In this document: in pieces, positions 23,995-34,776 of the stretch
Layout of the letters: every line of letters begins with the position of its first letter
Position numbering within the stretch: position 1 is the first letter of the stretch
DNA from: Liriodendron chinense
Lineage: Eukaryota > Streptophyta > Magnoliopsida > Magnoliales > Magnoliaceae
NCBI GenBank assembly: GCA_003013855.2
Contig: ML058550.1
Location: 1,518,001 to 1,582,000, forward strand
DNA length: 64,000 nucleotides
Direction: 5' to 3'
Translations under genes and position numbers: made by a program
The notes under the pieces: model-generated
The model's input: only the letters and a program-made list of their open reading frames with translations
Told to the model about the DNA's origin: nothing
The model's database searches: none

Positions 23995-24240
23995 CTAGGG
24001 ATTAGACGATTCAACACGGGTAGGTGGCCGCCGTTGTACAACCAAGGATACACCCTGATCTCCTGAGATCCAATTAGTTCCTTCTTCATCTTCATCGACT
24101 TGTTCAGCATCAACATTAATTTCTAATTCAACTGGTGCATCCTCGACGGAGACAACCACATTAGCCGTGGGCCGTTGAGGGCACATGTTGGACAGGTGGC
24201 CTAGCTGCCCACATCTGTAACAATGGTCGGGCCTCAGTCG
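23995..24240 (-). pseudogene. Gag zinc knuckle and linker
   Basis: The - strand encodes CYRCGQLGHLSNMC, a complete CX2CX4HX4C zinc knuckle, followed by PQRPTANVVVSVEDAPVELE, a linker typical between Gag and protease in this group. Confidence 0.75.
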
Positions 24241-24379
24241 GCCATACGAATTGGAATTTTACTAGGACCAGGCACAACGGCTAAACGTTGTGCCCTCATT
24301 GGACCACTGCCTGGTGTAATTTGGTAGCCAACGTGGGGCTGAACACGCTCAACAACAGGCTCCTTTCCCTTGGATGTAG

Positions 24380-24965
24380 ATGAATTCTAGGTGGGGTTCA
24401 TCGTAGGGGTATGAATCGAGGGATATGAATGCACAGGGGTCTTATGAAGTTGGGCTTTGCACGGGTAGCTCGCTCCACAGCTTCTGCCACTATCCATACC
24501 AGCATCAACTGTACTCGATCCTGTATTGCGGGTTGGAGCCCGCCGACGAATCTCACAGTTTGTTGGGATCGGTTTCTGAGAGATTGTTTCGCGTAGCCAA
24601 CCTACTGAATTTTGTCGCGTACTCTTCAACGGTTTGACTGCCCTGAAAGCAATTGTGATCTTTCTGGAATAGGACATGTTCGTAGTCGCGGGGTAGGAAG
24701 CACGATCGAAGGAGTTGTCGCATCCGAGGCCATGATAGGATGGGCAACTTGTGTTGCCGAGTGCGGGAGAGTTGTAATTGCTCCCACCATGCCAAAGCAC
24801 CCGACTTCAACATGTACGCAACAAGTTTAACCTTCCGATCCTCCGGAACTTCCACATAATCAAAAAAATTCTCTACTTCCGCTAGCCAATCCAAAAATTC
24901 TTCTATTCTAAGAAAGTCATTAAACGTAGGAAGTTCTCCATTACCTCTATAGTTGTATTCATGTC
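24380..24965 (-). pseudogene. Gag core of the - strand gypsy element
   Basis: The frame encodes FLDWLAEVENFFDYVEVPED, then GALAWWEQLQ, LRSCFLPRDYEHVLF and TVEEYATKFSRL, a standard retrotransposon Gag. It hits a stop after TDPNKL and resumes in another frame as RFVGGLQPAIQ and VERATRAKP. The break makes this copy unable to give full Gag. Confidence 0.82.
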
Positions 24966-25330
24966 GATCTCCACGATCATTACCATGCGCTTGAAGCCGG
25001 GCAAGGATGTTTTCTACATCGTCGTCGCTACCATCCGAATTTGCATGACCTCATCGTCGATTTGCTGTCGGGAGGGCCGGACAGATTGCTAGAGTGTTCC
25101 GAATCTCTACCGCGGATGGCTGAACACCCACCAGAACTTGCTGTTGGGCCAAAGCTACAGCGATCTGATTGAGAGACTCTTGTACTCCTTGCATCAATGT
25201 CTCAACCAATCTCTAGAGAAGTTCCATCCTCTCTGCCAAGTACTGGATCCCCTGATCACCATCAGCGGATTGCTGCCACGATTCTCACTAGATGCCATCA
25301 CCGAGGAAGAACCTCTCTCTAATACCAATT

Positions 25331-25943
25331 TGGTGCGGGCGGAATGTGGTGAGATCGAGCAACGTCTCTCTCACTGGGATAACTAATCCGAATCTCGGAT
25401 CTACAGGGACTTCTCAACGTGTCTTCGTCGAATCCACGACGAGATATCTCGAATCCACGAGACCTTCTCTTCGAATCCACGAAGAATGACTCAAATCCAC
25501 GAGCAAATAAGAGATAACTCTAAGTTTTATTCAAAATATATCACAGATATCTAAAACGAATTCCAAGCAACATTAAGTAGTAAAAGAAACTCTAATCTAC
25601 GTAGCCTAGGTGTCCTAATTGCAAAAGGAAACCAAATAAAACGAAAGTTCACAAAATTTACTTAAAAACGGAAGTTTTCCACGCACTTGTTGTGTGTCCA
25701 CCGGCCGGTTGGGGGCTCCGGCCGGGTAGAGTTGAGGGCCAGCCGGTTTTGGGTTAAATTGGTCCAAAGAGTTCATGGACTCCCTGGACCTCATCCGACC
25801 AGTCGGCAGGGGCATTTTGCCGATGTTTGCCCCGGCTAGTTCGGCTCTTCTCCCGGTCCAATCTCAGGTTCTTCCGAGCCCACTCCTGGGTCCTCTTCGT
25901 AGCTCTTGCCTTGCCTCGATCGAGGGGTTGCCTCACTACATCA
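25331..25943 (-). repeat. 5' LTR of the Gag-protease gypsy element
   Basis: 613 bp with TG/CA ends preserved, ending TACATCA on the + strand beside the duplication CTCCC. Related palindromic CCGGCCGG motifs occur at about 25700-25725. Confidence 0.88.
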
Positions 25944-26043
25944 CTCCCTCCAAAAGATAGTTTGATAAGAAACCTTCATTCTAATCCTATCATACAAATC
26001 ATTAACCATATTAATCAAAGATGCCTGCATAACTAGAATTCCT

Positions 26044-26691
26044 TCTCGATTCGGTCTTTCTATAAGTCACTAGCCGCCACTTCTGAAATCTCCATTCATC
26101 ATATTGCTCCCATCTGGCACTACGGCGTTCCTCCTAAAGTTATTACATTTGGTTGGCTCCTTGGTAGGAATAGAATCCTAACCATCAACAATCTTAAAAA
26201 ACGAAGGTGATGCACCCTAACGTTTGCATGTTGTGCCTTGGGGCTGAAGAAACGGTGGATCATCTCTTTATCCATTGTATCTTAACCTCAGACATCTGAT
26301 AGAGTATCCTCAAATTGGCGGGGATCTCGTGGGTGATATCGTCCTCAATGGCGAATCTGATAAGTTAGTGGCACGCTGATTCTGGAGGCGCTGTCGGCAA
26401 AAGAAAGTGGAGGGTTCTCTTTCTTGCAGTCCTTTGGGCCATCCGGTGGAAAGGAATAATCGGGTCTTTAGGAATAGCAAGGCTTCTTTGGCGGGGGGGT
26501 TTTTCTCAGGTTTTAGTGTTTTTTAGGGATTGGGCTCCATAATTTGTATTGGTGGCTTTTTGGGCTTTGGGGTTTTGGGCCTGTCTAGGTGACAGTTACT
26601 ATTTAGCTACAGGTTTTATTGTTTTTGTTTTTTCTCCTTTTTATTATTTGTTGATTCTAATAAAATCCTTACCTTTCAAAAAAAAAAAAAA
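26044..26691 (+). mobile_element. 5'-truncated LINE insertion, 13-bp TSD
   Basis: Same family as 21846-22568, in the opposite orientation. It begins inside the zf-RVT tail (HIAPIWHYGVPP-like, frameshifted) and ends AATAAAATCC, TTACCTTTC and a poly(A) run. It is flanked by perfect AACTAGAATTCCT copies (26031-26043 and 26692-26704). Confidence 0.88.
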
Positions 26692-26807
26692 AACTAGAAT
26701 TCCTAGAACAATGCCAACCAATGACATCAAATCAATTATTATGCCATGCAGATCCTATCCTTATTCCATACAAACAAGAAAGTTTCCTATCATTCCCCTC
26801 CCTTGGG

Positions 26808-27092
26808 AAGTGTTTGGATACAAGGAAACAAGGGGTGGATATGCAATGATTATTTCCATATTTGTTGTCAAAAGTAGGATTCCAAATGTAGGAGTCTAGT
26901 TTGGATAGCAAGCAAAAATCCCCAATTCATAGACAACAATCACCTCATTCTTGTGCAAGAAGATCCTGACTGTGGATAAGGCTAATGAGTATTTTGTAGA
27001 ATCTATCTATCAAAACAATCGCTATTGGTCTAATCAAGGGAATCCATTTTCTTTTTCCTTTGGATTCCATGTATCCACACAAGCCCTTAATT
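26808..27092. mobile_element. MITE of the GTTTGGATAC family
   Basis: The left end 'gaagtgtttggatacaagg' and the right end 'ccatgtatccacacaagccc' are inverted copies. The interior shares 'aatgattatttcc' and 'tttggatagcaagc' with the copies at 9969 and 11391. Confidence 0.55.
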
Positions 27093-27744
27093 TCAACCTT
27101 GTCCTCATGGTTGTTTCTAGCAATCACCTCGATCCCCCACAACATTAGGTCCACCATCGTCTTCAATGGGGGCTGAATTGACCATGAGAAGGAACCAAAG
27201 GGCTTCTATTTATGTTTTATTATATAATTATAACATAGACCCTTGTCGATTGCTCCAATTCTTTGGATATGAGCCTCTTCATAGGAAGAATAATCAGCTT
27301 GTCTTACCCTCCAGTACTCAGAAATGTTGATCTTGCGCGTGGAATCCATGCTTAACACTTCTACAAACTCAAAATTGGCCTCTCTCTTTTGACTCATGCT
27401 CATTTGCCATGTAGGTTTTGGATGGAGGATTTTTTTACTCCCACATTTCTTATTAATCACCTTTCCTGGTTTACATCTCCATTTGAGCTTTTGTTTGGTA
27501 CTCAACCAAATATTTACATGCTTTGTTGTTTTGGATGTTGTTGCTATCCACTTCTAGGACCCTATTGAACCAGGAAACTATCCTCTAGATTAATTCCTTG
27601 TGTCTTCTTCGGATATGGTTCTCAACATAAGGGCTACCGATGTTTTGACCCCACTATTGGATGGATTTATTTGTCTCGTCATGTAGGGTTTGATAAAACA
27701 GGATTTCTCTTTCAACGAAATCCAGTACCCACACCTTCCACCAT

Positions 27745-28078
27745 GGTATTGAAAAAATTATGTAACAGCTTTAACAGTGGGATCCTTTCTGTGATACAGG
27801 GTTGTAATGCCCATTCCAAAAAAAAATGGCCCCTAACAGGCCAATACAGGCCCGTAACGGTCTGATACAAGGCCGATACATTTTCTTCTTTTAAAAAAAT
27901 AAAAATAAAAATAAATAAATAAATTGCTCGTTGGAGGGCCATCACCAAAGTATTCAAAACCAGTTACATAACGGCCGTAACGGCGGTTATGTAACAGTAG
28001 CGGTGGGAACTGTTACACGTTATGAGGCCGTAACGGCCATTATGGGACATTTTTTTCCCATAACAGCCTGTTACAAGG

Positions 28079-28119
<41 letters not shown>

Positions 28120-28257
28120 AATGACCATAATGATCCGTATTGTAATGGTAGTTACGGTTGCCACCATTACCGTTATTGAATACCTTCGTTGTTGCAGCTC
28201 GTATCGTAACAGCCATAAGGCTGGCTGTTACAACCACAGTTGACATTATTGAATACC
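27745..28257. mobile_element. GTAACGG-palindrome element inserted in copia
   Basis: The ends are imperfect inverted repeats (GGTATTGAA, then GTAACAGC; and on the other strand GGTATTCAATAA, then TTGTAACAGCC). The inside is packed with short palindromes such as AACGGCCGTTAC variants and holds a (TG)18 run. The flanks share 6 of 9 bases, a weak hint of a Mutator-type 9-bp duplication. No transposase is encoded. Confidence 0.5.
28081..28116. repeat. (TG)18 microsatellite
   Basis: An uninterrupted TG run inside the GTAACGG element. Confidence 0.97.
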
Positions 28258-28639
28258 TTACCCTCCATTGATTTGACCAACACTAGTCTGTGGGTTGCTA
28301 CCCCGGCTGAGTCTACTCTTTCTAGTCACATTGTGGTGCCACCAAAAGACAATCAACCTTGTTTATCTCTGTTATCTCCTCCTATGCCATCATCTCCACC
28401 AAGGACGTTGTCTCCCCTCCATTAAGGTAACATCTTCAGTGCCTTCTCCTTCCACTAACTCCACTAGCTCTTGTGTTGCATCTCTCCTGTTTTGTTGGCT
28501 TCTACACCACCTATTGTTAATTCCCACTACAGTCACTCGCGGTTTTGCCTGTCTCTCACCATCCATTGCCCTCGTGTCTTATAGCACTTTTGCTACCACT
28601 TGAGATGTGGTTGAATCAACATGCTACGCTACAGCATCT

Positions 28640-29600
28640 AGGGATTCCAAATGGAATGCAGTCGTGGTTGGGAAAATGGCAAGAATGACGGACAAGCATC
28701 ACCAATATGTAAAGTGCATAGAGTATTACCATGCCCAAGTCCCAAATATGTTTTGATCATTTCCCTCATAGTCGATATGGTTTGAAAGCATACTGATACC
28801 AATGGTAACATGATTTGTGGCTCCAGTATCAAGGAACAGGGGGAATCATAGGTGGTAGACCGTAGATGCCATATTCATAGCAGAGAACATGGATGGAAGG
28901 TCTGAGGGCTTATATGAGTAATTGTAGCAACAGCAACACTGAAGAGCCATATGGCCCGATTTTCCATAAATCCAATTGGTCATAGAAGATGAGTCTCCAG
29001 GAGATGAAGCGGCATTCTGAGGGCGAACCAAAGAATGTCACACATTGTAGTTGAAGAACAATGGTTACTTCTGCAGTCAAGAAAGCAGGAATCACATCTT
29101 CTTCCTCCATCCTGATTTCCACGACCTCGTCCTTGAGAGGTGAATAGAGTTAGGCTGACATTGATCAGAGCTTGATGATATATCTGAAGATGTCAATCTT
29201 GTGTAGCATGCTAAATAAATCTTCAAAGGAGGGAAGAGATAATGAAGTTCTAATGGAAGTGACAACTGATTAGAAAATCACAATCTATACCAGTATAATA
29301 ATAGAAATTGGTATAGACAACAACTTGGTAGCATGTAACCAACAGGAGTTGATTTCTGTGTACTGAATGTAAGTAGGATTTAAGCGAAGGGACTTAACTC
29401 CCAAATCATTAACAACTTCAATACATTGTGGCGGGGATTGTGTTGTGTCATTGATGAGATTCACCACATTACTACCCACCAAAATAGGCATCAATTGGCG
29501 GCTCTGGAGTGAGTAATTTGATTGATCAAGTTTGATGGCCTTTTGCTTCACATTAGGTAAGCCCAAGAGCAAAGCAGTTGATGAGAAAGTTACAGTCATG
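28640..29600 (-). pseudogene. Ty1/copia Gag-to-protease fragment
   Basis: On the - strand, from 29599 downward: the copia Gag start (KAIKLDQSNYSLQSRQLMPILVG), a damaged zinc knuckle (YGKSGHMALQC), and FSAMNMASTVYHL followed in another frame by a protease start with SGATNHVT-like coding near 28800. Stops and frameshifts are frequent. Confidence 0.65.
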
Positions 29601-29914
29601 GCATGGGTGGACGAAGCAACACCGATAATGATTTAGAAGAGGTAGAGTGATCATCATGTGTACCTCTAAGAGAGTTTGGTAGCACAAATGCAGGTGTCTT
29701 GCAATTTCTGATGGTGGCACCAGAGATTAATAGAAGTGCTTATGACTATCAAGGGTGGTTCCAGAGAGTGGGGACAGTGGACAGAGTCCGCGGGCAACAG
29801 ATAATGTTGTAGAAGGTAGATGTTGGGTAGGGGTGGATTGCCAGGTTTGATAAGAGTCAAAGCGGATATTAGGTCTACATTGCTATCGTAGAGTACTAAG
29901 AAACAACCGTCTCC

Positions 29915-30330
29915 CAATCCAGTGATCAGGCCGAATATCGTGCTCTAGCTAGTATTCAGGCAGACATTCAGTGAATACATTACCTCCTTTGTGATCCTAA
30001 TGTTCATTTATCCTCTGATCCATTCATCTCCTGTGACAATGTCAGTGTCACCAAACAGTTGTGCTGCTCACACCAAACATATTGAAATTGACTATCACTT
30101 CATTCAAGAACTTGTGGCACGCAGATCACTTCTGGCTCTTTTGTTTGCAATATCGATCGGTTAGTCGTTGGATTCACTGAAGGCCTGACCACTTCTTGCT
30201 TTGTTGATTTTTTAGTCCAGGCTAACCATTTGCTCTCTTGTGACAATCACCTTGCGGGGTAATGTGGAGAGATACCAATCTCATCCCGTAACTGTCTGCA
30301 GATTGTGTAACTGTGTATAAACAATCTAGA
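29915..30330 (+). pseudogene. Ty1/copia RNase H C-terminal fragment
   Basis: The + strand encodes SSDQAEYRALAS, then PFISCDNVSV, then HIEIDYHFIQELV and EGLTTSCFVDF, matching the end of copia RNase H with frame breaks. It faces away from the Gag fragment at 28640-29600, so the two are separate or rearranged copies. Confidence 0.7.
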
Positions 30331-30700
30331 GCATATGTCTTGTGATTGTGATATCGCAAGAATCTCCTCTCTTTACGTAGTGGTGTGTATCCACCCAATT
30401 GGGTGTGGAGTTCTTCTTATTTAAAATCAATGTTTCTACTGTTTAGATCACTGTAAAATGGCACCAACTTGTAGAATCTGAATATTAAAAGAAATCTACA
30501 ATGGTTCGGCCTGAGCACTGTATAATACATCAAAGATCAATGGTCTGATCCATTTGAAGGAGGGCCCCACCAATACCCCAAGACAGACTATAGTAGAATA
30601 ACCATTATTCTAAATCAGACATTTTTCTGAAAAAGGTAAAAAAAAAAAAAAAAAAAAAAAAAAGGAAGAAAGAAATAAGGAAAGAAATGATGGAGAGTTA

Positions 30701-31098
30701 TTTGATACTCTGGCCTCTTATGAAGCTTGATATGCAGGCACTTAGAAATGGGACATGGGCCATTTATGAACTCAAATTAGAATGGTGAAATTGTGGAACC
30801 CACTGACCATAAATTCAGTCTAACAGTCCAATTTTTGAACAATCATAACTGCTGACTCATGGACACTTGTTCGCTGAAATAGGACCATTGGATACTCTTC
30901 ATTTTAACCGTCCAATAAATGTCCACCAATCTAATGATCAGATAATAAACTAATCGTAATTTTTTGTTCATAATATATCTAAACTGTTACCCGAAATTTG
31001 AACAGTTCAATTTGAATTACTTATATGCCATGAATGCGATTTCTAAATAATTTCTAAGCGCCTGCGTATCATCCAACACCCTCTGCCAGAGTATCAAA
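30701..31098. mobile_element. MITE with about 48-bp terminal inverted repeats
   Basis: The left end starts TTTGATACTCTGG and reaches 'caggcacttagaaat'; the right end is its inverted copy ('atttctaagcgcctgc' to CCAGAGTATCAAA). The 398-bp element has no coding capacity. No clear target-site duplication was found. An A-run of over 20 bases lies just upstream at about 30637-30663. Confidence 0.75.
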
Positions 31099-31559
31099 GT
31101 TTTCCTCAATAGTAAATGGAGGGAATGAATTATCAACCCTTAACCGCACAAGCAGCAAATATATGCAAATCCAGACCGACCAAATAGTGGGGCACATTGT
31201 GGATGGAGCATAACCTAAAAAAAAAAACAAAATGATCGACCAATCCTAACCGTCCAAAAATCGAATGGATGGTTAGAAGTAAAACCCTCGATTGTCCAAA
31301 TCCAACAGGCAAAATCAGATGGTGTGTTAAGATCGTACAGCAGTGCGAGCTTCCGCCTTTGCTTCATCTAATATAGGCCCCACGTGATGGACGGTCTGGA
31401 TCCCCGTACATGCATGACACGTGTATAGTTCAGGTTCCTTCTCAAAATACTGAAATAAACAGAAATAAGGAATTAAAAAGAAAGGAAAAACAACTTCCCA
31501 CCGATTTTGCTAAACGTCAGCACCAAATGCAGCTTCGACTCTGCATCTGAATTAGGGAA

Positions 31560-31790
31560 AAAAAATAAATAATAAAGTGCCATTTTTACCGTCAGGCGAG
31601 AAAATCAAGAGAGAGTGAGAGAATGGACGGCCGAGATTCGAGCAATCGAAAGCCCTTCTTTCCTCTGAAATTGGAGCTTGGCCTCGTCACTTTCCCTGGC
31701 GTCGCTGCTATCTCACTCTCTCACCAGCAGGAGGGGGCGTAATGCGAAATCTGCGCACGGTGGGGCGTATTTTAGGGGGGCGTTTGGCAT
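31560..31790 (+). other. CpG-rich gene-start-like segment
   Basis: An unusually CpG-rich patch with GA-rich leader sequence, then ATG at 31624 followed by 39 codons (MDGRDSSNRKPFFPLKLELG onward) and a stop. Its composition resembles a plant 5' exon. No family is recognised, and it is broken off by the TIR-like element that starts near 31777. It could equally be a chance patch or LTR leader. Confidence 0.3.
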
Positions 31791-33640
31791 CCATATGAAT
31801 AAGAACTTGTTCGCTTATTCCTTGAAAAAAAAAAAAAAAAAAAAGCTTTTATACCGTTTGGTAAAAGTTTAATAAAGTGCTTTTTTTTTTTTTTTTTTAA
31901 GTGAGTAACAAATAAGCTCCACGAGGTTACTTTTTTAAACGGAGCTCATATGGCTTACGTGGGTGGACATTTTGAACAAATTTATCCTTAAACTTTTCCA
32001 GTAATTTCCATCCTACCTTCTTCTCTTCTCTTTAAAATTTCTTCAAGAAAGGCCCACGTGATAAATGACCCATAGTAAAGGTGGGCCCCACATGATGAAT
32101 AGCCCATATCAAAGGTGGGCCTACATAATGCATAGTCACATCAAAGTGTGGCCCTACATGATGAATGATCCACATCACGCAAGCCCTACCTGATGATGGT
32201 CCACATCAAAGGTGGGGCCCACACGATAGATGGTGGACATTGAATGTGGGACCACATGATGAAAGATTGACATTAAAGGTGGGCCCACATGGTGAATGAC
32301 CCATCTTGAAGGTCAAGCCCCACATAATGGGTGGTCCATAACAAAGGTAGGACGTACATGATGGATGGTGGACATCAAAGGTGGGTCCCACATGATGGAC
32401 AATCCACATCAAGTGGGCCCCACATGATAGATGGTCCACAACAAATATGGGACCCAAATGATGGATGTTCCACATCAAAGGTAGGACCCACGTGATAGAT
32501 GGTGGACATTGAATGTGAGACCACATAATGGAAGGTTGACATTAGAGGTGGGACTACAAGATGAATGACACATATTTAAGGTTGGGCCCCACATGATGGA
32601 TGGTCCACAACCAAGGTGGGACGTGCATGATGGATGGTGGACATCAAAGGTGGGTTCCACATGATGGACTATCCACATCAAGTGGGCCCTACATGATAGT
32701 GGTCCACGACAAAGGTGGGACCCACATGATGGATGGTGGACATAAAAAATGGGCCCCTCGTGATGAATGATTCATATTAAAGTGGGGCCCCACATCAAGG
32801 TGGGCCCACATAATGAAAGGTTCACATCAAAGGTGGGCCCCACATGACGAAACATACGCATCAAATGGGTCCCATTTTATGGACAGTCCATGTCAAAGGT
32901 GGGACCCACGCGATGGATGATGGTCATTGGAGGTGGGCCTACATGATGGTCAGTTGATATCAAAGATGGGCCCACATGATGAACGACACATGATGAAGGT
33001 GGGGCCCCACACAATGAATGATCCACATCAAGGTGGGCCCACATAACAGATGGAGTGGGCTTCAGATGATGAATGGCCCACATAAAAGTGCGGCCCCTCA
33101 TAATGGACAATTCACATCAAGTGGGCCCCACCAATGGACGATCCACGTCTAAGGCCTCTCATGATGGATGACCCATATCCAAAGTGGGTTGTATGATGGA
33201 TGATCCACATAGAAGGTGCACCCCACATGATGAATGGTGAATATCAAAAGTGGGCCCCACATGATAGACAATCCACTTCAAAGGTAGGGCCCACACTATG
33301 GACACATCAACTGTGGAGTCCATGTGGTGGGTGATGGGTAGTGGGTAGTGGGCATTGAGGGGCCCTACATAAAGAACAATTAGGAATGTTGGGCCCACAT
33401 GATGAATGGTCCACCAAAACAACCATTTGGATTGCTCTTATAGTAAAGTTGGTGTAGTCTTTAAAAACGACATCAACTACCTATAAAAAAAAGGCTCTTA
33501 TTTGAAAGTTTTACCAAGCGTGCTTATTTTAAATAAGAGCTCTTTTTTTTAGATTTTACCAAACCAGCTTATTTAAAACAGAGCTATAACAAAAATGACT
33601 TATTGAAGTAGCTCTTATTCAAAAAGCTTTTATTGAATTA
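31777..33640. mobile_element. TIR-like element carrying a minisatellite
   Basis: Inner arms are imperfect inverted repeats: 'accgtttggtaaaagttt' at about 31853-31870 and 'gaaagttttaccaagcgtgc' at about 33503-33522, each beside repeated 'aataag(a/c)' and 'gctcttatt' phrases. The outer ends are diffuse ('gcgtttggcatcc' on the left; none certain on the right). The interior is almost all minisatellite. It encodes no protein. Confidence 0.5.
32046..33420. repeat. GTGGGCCCCACATGATGGA minisatellite, ~34-bp period
   Basis: About 40 diverged units follow the consensus 'aaaggtgggccccacatga' then 'tggatggtccacatc'. Unit length varies by several bases and units degenerate toward both ends. The core GTGGGCCCCAC is nearly palindromic. 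Long open frames on the - strand (up to 106 codons rich in HHVGPTF-like repeats) are by-products of the repeat. Confidence 0.92.
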
Positions 33641-33645
33641 GAGTA

Positions 33646-34037
33646 TTAGGCCGGGCGCCGGGCAGAAGCTTTAAACGAGTTGAGCTGAGCTGGGGCTGGA
33701 GTATCAGGTCGGGCGCCAAGTGGAAGCTTTAAACTCAAGCGCCTTTTTTAAACGAGCCGGGCCTAGATCAGGTACAAGTCAGTCCATCAGCCCGACTTGA
33801 ATCCATCCCAACCCTCTAGGGTAAGATAATATAGGAAATTTTTTAAAATTCCACACTACCAACAATGCCCCCGGTGATTTAAAGATCCAGCGAGGGGCTT
33901 TTGGTGCATTGATTAGGTTCTTAACCATTGGTATCAAAGCCAACACAACTTCACACAAAAGGGGCAACCTATTGAAGGGCCAACCTAAATCAAAGTGAAA
34001 GCTACCATGGCATAAAAATGATTATGCGAGCAACCAG
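33646..34037. other. Low-complexity block with a possible relic primer-binding site
   Basis: Two tandem copies of a 'ggccgggcgcc ... gaagctttaaac' unit (33650-33740) precede 'attggtatcaaagcc' at about 33929, which resembles a primer-binding site after 'gattaggttcttaac'. A similar 'ggttagattcttaac' occurs at about 36980, beyond the copia insertion. This hints at a disrupted older LTR element, but the LTRs could not be aligned by eye. Confidence 0.3.
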
Positions 34038-34042
34038 ATTGT

Positions 34043-34685
34043 TGTTGGGAATAGGGACGCTGGCAGCGGAAGCGAAAGCCGAACAAATACCACAGTAGTA
34101 TATAAGATCAAACGAGTAACGCAATGTAATCAAAACCACACAAGCATTCAACCACAAGAGAATCCGATTTTACGTGGAAAAACCCTTCAACGGGTAAAAA
34201 ATCTACGGTACAAAGTGATCCACTATGATTAACAGAAGATTATAAAGATTGACAGCCCATAAGTAAGGAAAACAGAGAAAACCCAATCTCTTTCTCTCAC
34301 AAAACTCTCTCCCCTCTTTCAAACACACTTTGAAAACCTTGGACACCTTAGGATTACTCCTAAACCCGGATTCATGTCATATATATAACAAACAACCTGG
34401 AATTAGAAACATCTTACACACAGCTGCGTAATGCGTAAGAAAATGCGTACACGGCCGACCGGTCGAACCTGATACAAAAAATGGTCTAAAGGAAATTCCA
34501 ACACAGACCCGTCACGTTGCCTCACCACCGACCGGTTTGAGGCCCCTACAGACCGATCGCCCGACCAGTCTAGGGTGAGTGAAATTTGTCCAGGGACCTC
34601 GCTGTGTTTCTGGGCCAAACGCGCAGATCGGTCGCCCGACCGGTCTGAGCACCCAAAATTCGCACAGATTAAAGTCTCTCCAACA
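34043..34685 (-). repeat. 3' LTR of the copia element
   Basis: 643 bp, containing several GACCGGTC/GACCGATC-type palindromes between 34450 and 34660. Confidence 0.86.
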
Positions 34686-34776
34686 ATTTCCACCGAGGCT
34701 TCAAACATCAAATCAGAAAACATCGGCGCTTCGTCATCTCATTTTCTTCATAGCTCCACCACTTCTCGTGCTTCCA

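Larger units (their letters stand above)
22884..25943 (-). mobile_element. Ty3/gypsy LTR retrotransposon, Gag-protease only, TSD CTCCC
   Basis: LTR copies at 22884-23503 (3' LTR) and 25331-25943 (5' LTR) are flanked by the perfect duplication CTCCC (22879-22883 and 25944-25948). The primer-binding site on the - strand, just inside the 5' LTR, reads TTGGTATTAGAG, one base off initiator Met tRNA complementarity. A purine tract (AAGAGGAGGTGAC on the - strand) abuts the 3' LTR. Internal sequence encodes Gag, a zinc knuckle and a retropepsin, then goes straight to the 3' LTR. Reverse transcriptase, RNase H and integrase are missing. The LTRs differ at many sites, so it is older than the element at 13760. 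Confidence 0.9.
27475..28600 (+). pseudogene. Ty1/copia integrase C-terminal fragment, interrupted
   Basis: It encodes PFELLFGTQPN, then the post-integrase block FFGYGSQHKGYRCFDPTIGWIYLSRHVGFDKTGFLF, which is diagnostic of copia Pol before reverse transcriptase. Sequence continues after an inserted repeat (27745-28257) as IDLTNTSLWVATPAEST. Several stops are present. Confidence 0.75.

Noticed and set aside
32046..33420. CRISPR-like array
   Set aside because: Units are contiguous and diverged without unique spacers, and the host is a plant.
32206..33422. Several - strand ORFs rich in HHVGPTF-like repeats
   Set aside because: They are reading frames through the minisatellite, not selected coding sequence.
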